Shown here: in pieces, positions 41,523-51,160 of the stretch
Position numbering within the stretch: the first letter of the stretch is position 1
Layout: each line of letters opens with the position of its first letter
Assembly: GCA_965214325.1 (NCBI GenBank)
Contig: CBDCBG010000006.1
Span: 3,844,001-3,908,000, forward strand
Origin: JAJEFO01 sp965214325
GTDB lineage: Bacteria; Pseudomonadota; Alphaproteobacteria; Rhodobacterales; Rhodobacteraceae
Direction of reading: 5' to 3'
DNA length: 64,000 nucleotides
Made by a program: the position numbers and the translations under genes
Notes under the pieces: generated by a model
Databases searched by the model: none
Told to the model about the DNA's origin: nothing
What the model saw: only the letters and a program-made list of their open reading frames with translations

Positions 41523-43988
41523 ATGACGAAGACCTTTCCAGTGACCGCTCCTGCAGTCATCATCGGTGGCGGCATCATCGGGTTGTCGACTCTCTATCAC
41601 CTGGCGCAAAGGAATGTGCCCGCCGTTCTGATCGAGCGCCGAAAGATTGCCAGCGGCACCACATGGCATGCGGCCGGAATTGTCGGGCAGTTGCGCGACA
41701 GCACGGCACAGACGGAGCTTGGAAGGTACACTGCGCGCCTGTTCCGCGATCTGGAGGAAGAGACCGGGCAGGGGACCGGGTACAAGCAAGTCGGGACGAT
41801 CAACATCTCGCTCAGCGATGTGCGCCATGAGCAGCTCCTGCGGACGCATGATCACGCGGCGCGAATGGGCATTCCAGCCCAGATGTGGACACCGGGGGCG
41901 GTCAGGGAGCATTGGCCCACGCTCGTGATCGATGATGTGCAGTCCGGTCTGTTCGTTCCGTCAAACGGGCAGGTGAACCCGCTGGATGTGACCGTCGCGC
42001 TTTCCAAGGGCGCCCGCCAGAAGGGCGCGAAGGTCTTCGAGGACACCAAGGCCGAACGGCTGGAAATTCGCGATGGCAAGGTCGTGGGAGTTGTCACGGA
42101 CAAGGGCATGATCGCCACGGGGCAGGTGCTCCTGGCCTGTGGAATGTGGTCGCATCAATTTGCCAGGTCGCACGGCATCACCGTCCCGCTCCATGCTGCC
42201 GAGCACTTTTATGTCGTGACCGAACCTGTCGAGGGTCTGCCGTCGAACCAGCCGGTCCTGAACATAACGGAGGAACGGAACTACTGGAAAGAAGATGCGG
42301 GCAGGATCCTGATTGGCTCGTTCGAGGCGCAGGGCAAGGCCTGGGCGAAGGGCGGCATTCCGGACGATTTTGAATTCGACGAACTTCCGTTTGACATGGA
42401 GCATGTCGAAGAGGACCTGATGCGCATGTTTGCGCGGATGCCGTCGCTTGAGAATGTGGGCATTCAGACGTTCTTCAGCGGGCCGGAAAGCTTCACGCCT
42501 GACGGTCGCCCGTACATGGGACCGGTGTCCGGGATCAAGGGCGTGTTTCTGGCAGCGGGCATGAATTCCAATGGGATCCTGAATTCGGGCGGAGCCGGTC
42601 TCACCATGGCGGAATGGATGATCGAAGGAATGCCGTCCCGGTCCATGGCGCCTCTCCTTGCCGTGCGGGCCCATCCGTTCCAGGCAAATGTCCGCTACAA
42701 TCAGGAGCGTGCCGCCGAAAGTGTCGGTTTCCACTACGGGATCGCATGGGCCGGACGGCAGGTCCGCTCCGCGCGCGGTGTGCGGCGGGTTCCCTTGCAC
42801 AGCGCGCTGAAGGCCGCCGGTGCGGTGACGGCAGAGCGCATCGGCTGGGAAGTGCCAATGTACTTCGACCCGGAGAAGCCCGCGTGGTCCGACACTCCAT
42901 CGCTGCGGTGGAAGCCCTGGTCGAGGCGGGTCGAGGAGGAGTGTCTGGCGGCCCGCGATGCGGCAGTTTTGCTGGACCAGTCCATGTACGCCAAGATCCT
43001 CGTGAAGGGACCCGGAGCCGCACGCGCGCTGAACCATGTCTGTGGAGCGCAAATGGATGTCGAAGTCGGCACCTCTGTCTACACGCAGTTCCTCAACACC
43101 AGAGGCGGGATCGAGGCGGATGTCACCGTAACGCGGGTCGCGCCGCAATCCTTCATGATCGTCACCGGTCACCCGAGCCAGATGCGCGACCAGTACTGGA
43201 TCGAGGCGAATGCCGATCCGTCCTGGAACTTTGAGGTATTCGATGCGACCTCTGCCCACTGCCTGCTCACGCTGCATGGCCCCAGGTCCCGGGCGATATT
43301 GCAAGCGCTCAGCGCCGACGACCTCTCCAATGAAGCGTTCCCCTTTGGCGTCGCGCGGGAGATCGACGTGGCGCACGCGCGTGGATGGGTGATCCGGCGA
43401 TCGTTCCTGGGAGAACTGGGCTACGAGATGATGCTCCCCACCGAGTTCAGCGCAGGGGCTTACGAAGCGCTGCTGGAGGTCGGGGCGTCCCACGGCCTTC
43501 GCCATATGGGCATGTTCGCGATGAACGCCTGCCGGATCGAAAAGGGCTTTCGCCACTTTGGTCACGACATGGCCGAGGAAGACACGCCTTACGAGAGCGG
43601 CCTCGGCTTTGCCGTGAAGCTCTGCAAGGTCGGGAACTTCCTCGGGAAGGAGCGTTTGACCCGACAGAAGGCGGAAGAGGGGCCTGCCTATCAGCACCGT
43701 CTGGTGTCCATCAAGGTACCCGGGCTGACGGCGGAACGGGGCCCTTACCTCATCCACAACGAGCCGATATGGAAAGGCGGTGCCATCGTGGGCCATGTCA
43801 CATCCGGCGACTGGGGGTTCCGTCTGGAGGCCATGGTCGGACTGGCGACCATTCACAGGGAGGGCGGCGCGCCAAGGGCCTGGATCGAAGAAGGCGGGTT
43901 CGAGGTTCAGATCGCTGGAGAAATGCATCCGATCCAGGCACAGCTTGAGCCGTTCTACGACCCCAAGGGTGCCATCATGCGCAGCTGA
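41523..43988 (+). CDS. FAD-dependent N-methyl amino acid dehydrogenase-like protein (FAD + GcvT)
   Basis: This 821-residue paralogue of the enzyme at 20355 has an FAD domain (GGGIIGLS 15-22; GTTWHAAGI with His49, the possible covalent flavin site), a DAO domain ending near GVFLAAGMNSNGIL, and a C-terminal GcvT domain (about 450-820; GPGAARALNHVCGAQ, HGPRSRAILQALSADD, LGELGYEMMLP, ACRIEKGFRHFGHD). It probably demethylates an N-methylated amine and loads the carbon onto folate. The ATG at 41523 has GGAGG 8 nt upstream. It is followed 24 nt later by the Tm-1-like gene and then the TMADH-like gene, suggesting one pathway. Confidence 0.86.
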   Translation: MTKTFPVTAPAVIIGGGIIGLSTLYHLAQRNVPAVLIERRKIASGTTWHAAGIVGQLRDSTAQTELGRYTARLFRDLEEETGQGTGYKQVGTINISLSDVRHEQLLRTHDHAARMGIPAQMWTPGAVREHWPTLVIDDVQSGLFVPSNGQVNPLDVTVALSKGARQKGAKVFEDTKAERLEIRDGKVVGVVTDKGMIATGQVLLACGMWSHQFARSHGITVPLHAAEHFYVVTEPVEGLPSNQPVLNITEERNYWKEDAGRILIGSFEAQGKAWAKGGIPDDFEFDELPFDMEHVEEDLMRMFARMPSLENVGIQTFFSGPESFTPDGRPYMGPVSGIKGVFLAAGMNSNGILNSGGAGLTMAEWMIEGMPSRSMAPLLAVRAHPFQANVRYNQERAAESVGFHYGIAWAGRQVRSARGVRRVPLHSALKAAGAVTAERIGWEVPMYFDPEKPAWSDTPSLRWKPWSRRVEEECLAARDAAVLLDQSMYAKILVKGPGAARALNHVCGAQMDVEVGTSVYTQFLNTRGGIEADVTVTRVAPQSFMIVTGHPSQMRDQYWIEANADPSWNFEVFDATSAHCLLTLHGPRSRAILQALSADDLSNEAFPFGVAREIDVAHARGWVIRRSFLGELGYEMMLPTEFSAGAYEALLEVGASHGLRHMGMFAMNACRIEKGFRHFGHDMAEEDTPYESGLGFAVKLCKVGNFLGKERLTRQKAEEGPAYQHRLVSIKVPGLTAERGPYLIHNEPIWKGGAIVGHVTSGDWGFRLEAMVGLATIHREGGAPRAWIEEGGFEVQIAGEMHPIQAQLEPFYDPKGAIMRS

Positions 43989-44012
43989 GTCAACGAATGA
44001 CGGGAGAAAGTG

Positions 44013-45245
44013 ATGACCGACAAGACCATCCTGGTGGTGGGGACATACGACACGAAGAACGACGAGCTTGAATACCTGGTTGAGCGCATCCGAGCATTGG
44101 ACGGCGGCACGCTCAGCATGGACATTTCGGTTCTGGGCGATCCTGATAGGCCCACCGACCATTCAAAGCATGACGTGGCGGAGGCGGGCGGAAGCTCGGT
44201 TCGGGCCGCAATCGACAGCGGTGACGAAAACACCGCCATGCAGATCATGGCAAGAGGGGCCTGCACGCTCGCCCGAAAGCTCTTTGACGAAGGGAAATTC
44301 GACGGTGTGGTTGTCCTTGGAGGCACCATGGGTACCGATGCGGCGCTCGACATCTGTCAGGCGTTGCCGCTGGGCGTGCCGAAATATGTCGTCTCGACCG
44401 TCTCCTTTTCTCCGCTGATCGAGCCGCGGCGTCTGTCCGCCGACATTCAGATGATCCTCTGGGCCGGCGGTCTCTTTGGGCTCAATTCGGTGTGCAAGTC
44501 GTCGCTGTCGCAAGCGGCGGGGGCGGTGCTGGGTTCGGCACGCGCCGTCGAACCGCCGAGCGCGGAGCACCCGATGATCGGCATGACATCGCTCGGGTCA
44601 TCCTGCCTGAAATACATGAAAGCGCTCAAGCCAGAGCTGGAAGGGCGCGGCTTTGAAGTGGCGATATTCCACGCCACGGGCATGGGCGGCATGGCGTACG
44701 AGAGCATTGCCCGCGATGGCGGGTTTGCCTGCGTGATGGATTTCGCGCTGCCCGAGCTGGGGAACCTGCTGGCAGGCTCGGTCATCAACGGCGGAAACGA
44801 TCGCATGATCAACGCCGGACGCGCGGGCATTCCTCAGATCGTTGCCCCTGGCTGTCTGGACCTGATCGACTTCGCCGGATGGCAGGAAATCCCCGCCCAG
44901 TATCAGGACCGGCCCTTCCACGCCCACAATCGCTTGATAAAGTCTTCCGGCCTCAACGCGGAGGAACGACGCGAGACGGCACGCGAAATGGCGCGGCGGC
45001 TCAAGTCTTCCGACACACCAGCCCACGTGATCCTGACCAATGGCGGGATCGAGGAATGGGATCGCGAAGGCCAGGCAGCTCACGACCCAGAGGCATTTGC
45101 GGAATTCTGCGACGAAATGCGCAGCGTGATGCGAGACCCGATCAGGTTCACCGAACTTGATTGCCACATCAACGATCAAGCATTTGCTGATGCAGCATTG
45201 GAGATTCTCGATGGATGGATCGGAGACGGAACAGTTAAGGTGTGA
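44013..45245 (+). CDS. Tm-1-like ATP-binding domain protein (UPF0261)
   Basis: This 410-residue protein belongs to the family of the plant virus-resistance protein Tm-1 N-terminal domain, known in bacteria as UPF0261 and without an established reaction. Features are ILVVGTYDTKNDELEYL at the N-terminus, VVLGGTMGTDAALDICQALP, GMTSLGSSCLKYMKALKPELE, IFHATGMGGMAYESI and CLDLIDF. Bacterial members are often paired with a PEP-hydrolase-like TIM-barrel protein; that partner is absent. It overlaps the TMADH-like gene by 35 nt, so the two are coupled. ATG 44013 follows GGGAGA. Confidence 0.85.
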   Translation: MTDKTILVVGTYDTKNDELEYLVERIRALDGGTLSMDISVLGDPDRPTDHSKHDVAEAGGSSVRAAIDSGDENTAMQIMARGACTLARKLFDEGKFDGVVVLGGTMGTDAALDICQALPLGVPKYVVSTVSFSPLIEPRRLSADIQMILWAGGLFGLNSVCKSSLSQAAGAVLGSARAVEPPSAEHPMIGMTSLGSSCLKYMKALKPELEGRGFEVAIFHATGMGGMAYESIARDGGFACVMDFALPELGNLLAGSVINGGNDRMINAGRAGIPQIVAPGCLDLIDFAGWQEIPAQYQDRPFHAHNRLIKSSGLNAEERRETAREMARRLKSSDTPAHVILTNGGIEEWDREGQAAHDPEAFAEFCDEMRSVMRDPIRFTELDCHINDQAFADAALEILDGWIGDGTVKV

Positions 45246-47277
45246 GGAGCACCACAAGATCCTCTTTTCGCCGATAAGGCTGGGTCCTGTTACGGCGCCC
45301 AACCGGTTTTCCGTTCAGCCGTACGCGAGCGGTCATTCCTACCTGATGCCCAATGGCGCGGCAGGCGTTCGCGAAGTCCGGGCCGAAGGCGGCTGGGGCA
45401 TCGTGAACATGCAACTGTCCGAGATCGACCCGACTTCGGACCTGTCCGGATTGCCCTATGAACGCCTTTGGGACGATGGAGACGTCCGCTCCCATGCGCA
45501 TCAAGTCGAGAGAATTCACCGGCATGGTGCGCTCGCTTCGGTCGAGCTGGCCCATACCGGCATTCGCTCAAGGGGGATTGCCAATGGCTATCCCGCGTTA
45601 GGTCCATCCGGCCTGCCCACGATGCAGGCGCACATGCCCTATGGCGCCAAGCAGATGGACAAGGAGGACATCAAGCGCTTTCGCGCAAACCATCGTGCCG
45701 CAGTCCGGCGGGCGATCCGGGCCGGATATGACATGGCTTATGTCTACGCGGCCCACGATGCGTCGATCCTTTGGCACTTTCTGAACCCCTACTACAACCG
45801 GCGCACCGACGAATATGGCGGAAGCTTTGAGAATCGCGTCAGGCTTTTGCGAGAAACCCTTGAAGAAGCCAAGGAGGAGGCTGGCGACGAGATCGCGATT
45901 GCCATTCGCTTTGCCGTTCACGAGCTTTCCGGGCCAAAGCGCATCATGGCCGATGGCGAAGGGCGGGAGGTGGTGGCGTGCCTCAAGGATGTCCCGGATG
46001 TCTGGGACGTCAACGTCTCATCGTGGAGCCGGGACAGCGGAACGTCCCGCTATGATGAAGAGGGCTATCAGGAGCAATGGGTTTCTTGGGTCAAGGATGT
46101 GACCGAGAGGCCCGTCATCGGGGTCGGCCGCTTCACGTCGCCTGATGCCATGGTTGGCCAGATCAAGCGCGGAGTCCTGGACGTCATCGGGTGCGCGCGC
46201 GCGGCGATCTCTGATCCATTCTTGCCGGCAAAGGTGCGCGAAGGCAGGGCCGAAGACATTCGCGAGTGCATCGGATGCAACATCTGTGTTGCCGTCGAGA
46301 ACGCGCAGGTTCCGGTCAGATGCACCCAAAACCCGACTGTATCGGAAGAATGGCGTCGGGGCTGGCACCCGGAATACGTGCCGAAGGCCGAGAGCGAGGA
46401 GAGTATCCTGATTGTTGGAGGTGGCCCCGCGGGACTGGAAGCCGCGCTGGTCCTGGCCAAGGCAGGTCACGTGGTCACGGTTGCCGAAGGCAGCAGTGAA
46501 ATGGGTGGTCGATCCATCCGCGAGGCACAGATCTGCAACTTGGCGGCCTGGGCACGCGTGAGTGACTATCGCCTGCACCAGCTGCAACAGATGGGAAACG
46601 TGAATCTCTTTACCCGTTCCAACCTGGATTGTGATGGCATTGTGGAGTTCGGGGCCGATCACGCACTGCTCGCCACCGGCTCATATTGGGTCAATACCGG
46701 CGCAGGACGCACGCGGCTTGATCCCATCCCGGGATTTGCCGAGGCGGCGCTGACACCCGACGACATCATGGACGGCATGGCGGTTGGCGACAGCGTCGTC
46801 ATCTATGATGACGATCACTACTACATGGCGAACACTCTGGCCGTCGACCTGGCGAGGAAGGGTCATGATGTGCATGTCGTGTCCCCGATGCCGACCATGG
46901 CTGGTTGGCTTGGCAATACGCTGGAATACCCTCGTATGGTGGCCGAGCTGATGGCGGAAGGAGTGACGATGCACCCCAACACAACCGCGACAGCCTGGGA
47001 AGGCGGCGAATTGTGCGTAATCCGTACTGACATCGGCGCGGAGCTTCCCCCAATGGAGGCGTCGAGTCTCTTGGCCGTGACGATACGTGCGGCCAACCTG
47101 TCCGTCAGCGAAGAGCTCTCCCGTCGAGGTGTCGCCCACCGCGTCATTGGCGATGCCGAAGCTCCTGGCCCGATGCAATCGGCGGTTTTTTCCGGTCACC
47201 GACACGCGCGAGAAATCCTCGGTCTTGAACCGGAGAACCGCATCACCAGGCGTGAACGACCCATCCTGTTTGACTGA
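45211..47277 (+). CDS. Trimethylamine dehydrogenase-like flavoprotein (OYE + 4Fe-4S + FAD/ADP domains)
   Basis: This 688-residue enzyme has the architecture of trimethylamine/dimethylamine dehydrogenases: an N-terminal Old-Yellow-Enzyme barrel, a 4Fe-4S cluster (Cys353, 356, 359, 371 in CIGCNIC...C) and a C-terminal dinucleotide-binding region (ILIVGGGPAGLEAAL). Catalytic residues matching TMADH Tyr169, His172 and Asp267 are Tyr179, His182 and Asp275. Position 39 is Ala where TMADH has Cys30 that binds FMN covalently, and the aromatic bowl residues Tyr60 and Trp355 correspond to Leu69 and Glu363; only Trp264 (Trp272) is kept. It likely demethylates a different, probably anionic or bulkier amine. 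It overlaps the Tm-1-like gene. Confidence 0.85.
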   Translation: MDGSETEQLRCEEHHKILFSPIRLGPVTAPNRFSVQPYASGHSYLMPNGAAGVREVRAEGGWGIVNMQLSEIDPTSDLSGLPYERLWDDGDVRSHAHQVERIHRHGALASVELAHTGIRSRGIANGYPALGPSGLPTMQAHMPYGAKQMDKEDIKRFRANHRAAVRRAIRAGYDMAYVYAAHDASILWHFLNPYYNRRTDEYGGSFENRVRLLRETLEEAKEEAGDEIAIAIRFAVHELSGPKRIMADGEGREVVACLKDVPDVWDVNVSSWSRDSGTSRYDEEGYQEQWVSWVKDVTERPVIGVGRFTSPDAMVGQIKRGVLDVIGCARAAISDPFLPAKVREGRAEDIRECIGCNICVAVENAQVPVRCTQNPTVSEEWRRGWHPEYVPKAESEESILIVGGGPAGLEAALVLAKAGHVVTVAEGSSEMGGRSIREAQICNLAAWARVSDYRLHQLQQMGNVNLFTRSNLDCDGIVEFGADHALLATGSYWVNTGAGRTRLDPIPGFAEAALTPDDIMDGMAVGDSVVIYDDDHYYMANTLAVDLARKGHDVHVVSPMPTMAGWLGNTLEYPRMVAELMAEGVTMHPNTTATAWEGGELCVIRTDIGAELPPMEASSLLAVTIRAANLSVSEELSRRGVAHRVIGDAEAPGPMQSAVFSGHRHAREILGLEPENRITRRERPILFD

Positions 47278-47395
47278 CTTCAGACGGGCGCAGGGAATTG
47301 CCTGCGAAAGGAACCGCGGTTCGATCGGGCATGCCAGGGCGCCGTCGCATCATGGATTTCCGCTCCCGGACGCGGGTAGGGCTGTCCGGGGCGCC

Positions 47396-47668
47396 ATGAA
47401 CCGCGCTCGGCGGGCTTCAGGGAGCCATGAACGGGCGACTGTCGACGTGGCCTTCACTAGCATCCACGAACTGATCACGGGAGTTGCACAAGGCGACATC
47501 ACGTTCAGCGACGTGCCCCTGACACCTGGTGCCGGCGGCTTCGCTTCGGGTGCGCGTCCGGACAACCGTACCGCCGCCACCTTCTACGGCACCGGTCATT
47601 CCGAGGTCGGCGGCATTTTCAAACATGGTAACGCGCTTGGAGCGTTTGGTGCAACGAATGTCGAATAG
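47396..47668 (+). pseudogene. TbpB-like lipoprotein C-terminal fragment
   Basis: The frame ending at 47668 reads VDVAFTSIHELITG, GDITFSDVPLTPGAGGF, AATFYGTGHSEVGGIF and GNALGAFGATNVE, the repeat-like ending of transferrin-binding-protein-B-type beta-barrel domains (FYGP-x-EVGG-x-F...GAFGA). There is no signal peptide, lipobox or proper start upstream, so only the C-terminal domain remains. Confidence 0.6.
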
Positions 47669-47971
47669 CGATACACCGCCTGACGCCTCGCTCGCGACGG
47701 CGGGCGGGGCTTGAACAGCGCCCCTGGTGTCTTGGCGCCGCAGTGCAGGATTCCTTGCCAGCAAGAGCCGCAGTTGTCCGAGTCCAGGCAGTGCCAGACC
47801 TGTAGCGTGTGCAGACGTGAAGATCGCGTCCCTGGGGACAAATCCCTCACGTCGCTCCGTGCCCCAGTCAACGTGCCTTTAGCGATTGATAGGCGCCCGT
47901 TCGAGATCGAAAGAGGTCAATGCAAACTCTGCCGCTTGCAGCCGCCGCTAGGTCAATCGGGCGGCGCGCCT

Positions 47972-49453
47972 TCATCGCCGCGCGCGCAGGATTGCGTTGC
48001 GGGCGGACATCGCAATCAGTGCAAGGATGACGATCAGAAAGACAAGGCTCACCGGACGCGTGACGAAGATTGTCATGTCGCCGCCTGCAGCTCCGATGCC
48101 TTGACGGAAATAGCGTTCCATGATCGGGCCAAGGACCAGCCCGAGGATCATCGGCACCATCGGGATATTGGCGCGCCTGAGCGCAAATCCGAGTACGCCG
48201 AAGCAAATGGCGATAATCGTGTCGGACAGCCGGTAGTTCGACGAAAACGTGCCAATCATGACAAGGCACATGATGACCACGCCAAGAAGCCTGTCATTGA
48301 TGGTGGAAAGCTTGGCGATCCACTTCGTGCCTACCAGCAACAACGCGACAATGACAAAGTTCATGATGAAGAGCGTCATGTAGAGCCCGGCGACGAATGC
48401 CTTGTTCTCTTCGAAGAGCGTGGGCCCGGGATCGACGCCATGGACGATGAAGACTGTCAGCATCAAGGCGGTGAAGGCTTCGCCGGGGATGCCGAGCGAC
48501 AAGAGGGGCACCAATGCCGCAGGTGGAACTGCGTTGTTTGCCGTTTCCGAGGCGATGATTCCCTCAGGTGCGCCTTTGCCGAACTTTTCCGGCGTCTTCG
48601 ATCCGGCGCGGGCGGCGGTATAGGCGAAGAACTGGGCGAGGAACTCTCCAACTCCTGGAAGCACGCCCATTCCGACTCCCAGTCCGGCGGAGCGGAACAA
48701 GGTCTTGGGATAGCGGAATACTTCGATGAAGCCACTGAGAAGTCGCCGGTCGATTTCGGTATTGGTGTCCTTGATTTGCCTGTCAGAGAATATCAAGGTC
48801 AGGGCCTGGCTTAGCGCGAAGAGACCGAGAACCATGGAGATCAGCGGCACCCCTGCCATCATCCACGTGGTGCCGAATGTGTACCGGGCCGAGCCATAGG
48901 CGGTTTCCAACCCGATGGTTGAGACAAATAGCCCTGCGCCGAGCATCGCAAAGGAGGCGAACTCGCTGCCGCGATGGGCGACCACGACAAGAACCATCGC
49001 CAAGAGCGCAGCCATGCCGAGGTCGACCGAGGTGAGGTATTTGGACAGCGCCGCGAGGGGCCATGCGGCGAGAGCCAGAACGCTGACCGCAAAGATTCCG
49101 CCGACGAAGCTTGAAGAATATGCCAGCGCCAAGGCCCGCTGCGGCTCGCCGTTCTTGGCCATCGGATAGCCGTCATAGGTGGTCAGCACGTTTACGGCAG
49201 TGCCCGGCGTGTTGATCGTGATGGCCGGTACGGCCCCGCCATACCATCCCGCTGCATATAGCCCCATCAACAGCGTTATCCCGGCAAGCGGATCCATCGT
49301 GTAAGTGATCGGCAAGAGCAGCACGATCCCGACTCCGGGGCCTATCCCAGGTATGGCGCCAAGGATGATGCCGAGCACGCTGCCACTGATCAATGCGATC
49401 CAGATCACCGGGTCGGCGAGTTGCTGCGCCCCAAGTGCAACCGTCTCCAACAT
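47972..49453 (-). CDS. tctA: Tripartite tricarboxylate transporter permease TctA (copy 2)
   Basis: The 493-residue permease has the paired family motifs GAIPGIGPGVGIVLLLP (about 32-48) and GVLPGVGEFLAQFFAY (about 265-280), plus YGGAVPAITINTPGTAVNVL then TTYDGYPM and VPLLSLGIPGEAFTALML. About 12 hydrophobic segments are seen. It is the last gene of a second tctCBA operon and is clearly paralogous to the copy at 33944. Its ATG overlaps the tctB stop. Confidence 0.93.
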   Translation of the reverse strand: MLETVALGAQQLADPVIWIALISGSVLGIILGAIPGIGPGVGIVLLLPITYTMDPLAGITLLMGLYAAGWYGGAVPAITINTPGTAVNVLTTYDGYPMAKNGEPQRALALAYSSSFVGGIFAVSVLALAAWPLAALSKYLTSVDLGMAALLAMVLVVVAHRGSEFASFAMLGAGLFVSTIGLETAYGSARYTFGTTWMMAGVPLISMVLGLFALSQALTLIFSDRQIKDTNTEIDRRLLSGFIEVFRYPKTLFRSAGLGVGMGVLPGVGEFLAQFFAYTAARAGSKTPEKFGKGAPEGIIASETANNAVPPAALVPLLSLGIPGEAFTALMLTVFIVHGVDPGPTLFEENKAFVAGLYMTLFIMNFVIVALLLVGTKWIAKLSTINDRLLGVVIMCLVMIGTFSSNYRLSDTIIAICFGVLGFALRRANIPMVPMILGLVLGPIMERYFRQGIGAAGGDMTIFVTRPVSLVFLIVILALIAMSARNAILRARR

Positions 49454-49998
49454 CAGAGGATGCCCTGCCAGGACACGGGGAGGTCAATCCATTTGAAGAG
49501 TGCGGGCCGCGGAAACCAAATCGCGAAGCCGACGCGAAAGATCAGGGCCATGGCGACAGTCGTTCCAAGCGCAATCAGCACGAGGCGCGTCCCGCGAAAG
49601 CCCGCCGTCGTGGCCACCACGCCCGCGAAAGCGAGGATCGACAGGGTGAATCCTAGCACTCTCATCAACATGACCGCGCCGATCATGCAGCCGGAGATCA
49701 GCAGGACCTGCCCATAGACGCGCACGGTCCTTCCGACCCTGATCTGTTCGCGTCTTGCGACAAGAAACGCGATGGCGGAAGCCACGATGGTCATGGTGAG
49801 CGCGACGGTCGGCGCAAGCGCGGGCTCCGCCCACCAACCGCCGGACATTACGGTCTGGCCCATTGAGCCCGGTGTTGTCTGCCATTTGACCATTGCCAGA
49901 AGCGCGACGGCGGCCACGAACATGGCGCCGGCAAGGAAGCGGCCCCCGATCGGCTGTTCGCTGAACGGGGGCTTGTCGTCCTCTCGGTCGTCCGACAT
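49453..49998 (-). CDS. tctB: Tripartite tricarboxylate transporter small subunit TctB (copy 2)
   Basis: The 181-residue protein has a polar start (MSDDREDDKPPFSEQP) followed by four membrane segments, the standard TctB shape, and lies between tctC and tctA with 6-nt spacing upstream and a 1-nt overlap downstream. It helps form the membrane complex with TctA. Confidence 0.88.
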   Translation of the reverse strand: MSDDREDDKPPFSEQPIGGRFLAGAMFVAAVALLAMVKWQTTPGSMGQTVMSGGWWAEPALAPTVALTMTIVASAIAFLVARREQIRVGRTVRVYGQVLLISGCMIGAVMLMRVLGFTLSILAFAGVVATTAGFRGTRLVLIALGTTVAMALIFRVGFAIWFPRPALFKWIDLPVSWQGIL

Positions 49999-50004
49999 TG
50001 GTGC

Positions 50005-50937
50005 CTACTTGGCCAGGAGGCTCTCGAACCGGTTGTAGAAGGCGTCAGCAAATTGCGCTGCCTCGTCGGCAGGCATCCACTGAACCACTGCGCCCGCGTT
50101 TGCCGCGATTTCCCGCGCCTCCGGACTCTCCACCACCGCCTTGGCAATGCGTGAAATCACGGCACGGGCCTCGTCCGGGGTGTCCTTTCGCACGAAAATT
50201 CCGGTCCAGCCGGGTGTGGAAATGCCGGGCACCTGCTCTTCGAGAGTGGCCACATCAGGATAGATCGGAATGCGTGCCGTCGTGAAGGCTGCGAGTGCCT
50301 TGGCCTCTCCGCTGGTCAGGCAGGGCTTCAGCAGGCCGCCGCCAAGAGTGACATCGATTTCCCTGTTCAAGATCATCTGGCAGGTCGTCTCGTCGTACGC
50401 CGTGATGCTGGAGAACTCGAAGCCAAGCTCTTCGGCCATCTTCAATGTCTGGAGCGCGGGTGGGCCGTTCAGGCCGAAGACGCCCAGACTGACGTCATTC
50501 GACTTGGCGTATTCGGCCAACTCCATCAGGTTGCTGTACGGCGCGTCGGCATGGGCCGTCAGCATCATGCCGTAGCCGATGATCACGGCCAGAGGCTCGA
50601 ACTCTCCCTTCTCGTATTCCGCATTGCCGCGAATTATGTGGGCAGAGATGATATTGGCGGTGAATACGCCGACGGCATAGCCGTCTGCAGGCTGGTTGAA
50701 CACGTGGGTGGCGCCGATCAGCCCGCCGCCACCCTTGATGTTGACGGTGGTGGCTGGAACGCCGGTTTGCTTCTTGAATGCATCCGAAATCATGCGTGCA
50801 ATCGTGTCCTCGATGTCACCCGGAGGCCACGGCACCACGAATTCCACCGGGCGTTCCGGGTATTCCGCGCTTGTCATGCCGGTCATGGCAACAACCGCAA
50901 AGACAATCGAAGTCAATAGTTTAGCCATGTTTTTCAT
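50005..50937 (-). CDS. tctC: Tripartite tricarboxylate transporter substrate-binding protein TctC (copy 2)
   Basis: The 310-residue periplasmic protein has a signal peptide (MKNMAKLLTSIVFAVVAMTG, cleavage near TSA-EYP) and the TctC motifs EYPERPVEFVVPWPPGDIED and TVNIKGGGGLIGA. It resembles the first TctC strongly at the N-terminus. The operon runs convergent to the demethylase operon (41523-47277), making that pathway the likely user of its substrate. RBS GGGAGAACTC precedes the ATG. Confidence 0.92.
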   Translation of the reverse strand: MKNMAKLLTSIVFAVVAMTGMTSAEYPERPVEFVVPWPPGDIEDTIARMISDAFKKQTGVPATTVNIKGGGGLIGATHVFNQPADGYAVGVFTANIISAHIIRGNAEYEKGEFEPLAVIIGYGMMLTAHADAPYSNLMELAEYAKSNDVSLGVFGLNGPPALQTLKMAEELGFEFSSITAYDETTCQMILNREIDVTLGGGLLKPCLTSGEAKALAAFTTARIPIYPDVATLEEQVPGISTPGWTGIFVRKDTPDEARAVISRIAKAVVESPEAREIAANAGAVVQWMPADEAAQFADAFYNRFESLLAK

Positions 50938-51160
50938 AGAGTTCTCCCTGTTTGCTGGCCACTTTCGCTAGAGGCCTTTGGCAAGGATTAAACGGAGCTT
51001 TTGGAAGAACAAAACGGGATCGAAGGTGCGCAAGCCTTTGGACCCGGGCCGGATTCCGGGATCCGGGAAGGGCATAATCCGGGATTCATGTTACATGTAA
51101 GTTGACAGGATGCCCCCCGTTGTGCCATAATGAAGGGAACACACAACATATCGGTGTTCC
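50938..51160. other. Gap upstream of tctC copy 2, including the IS1634-type left end
   Basis: No gene is supported. The last 80 bases contain CCGGGATTCATGTTACATGT (51078-51097), which by eye is a partial inverted match to the sequence after the transposase (reverse strand CGGGACTCGACATGTAA), so the IS left end lies here. Confidence 0.4.

Noticed and set aside
41961..44162. 733-codon minus-strand open frame
   Set aside because: It lies opposite the intact FAD/GcvT gene, has no recognisable domain, and spans two real genes.
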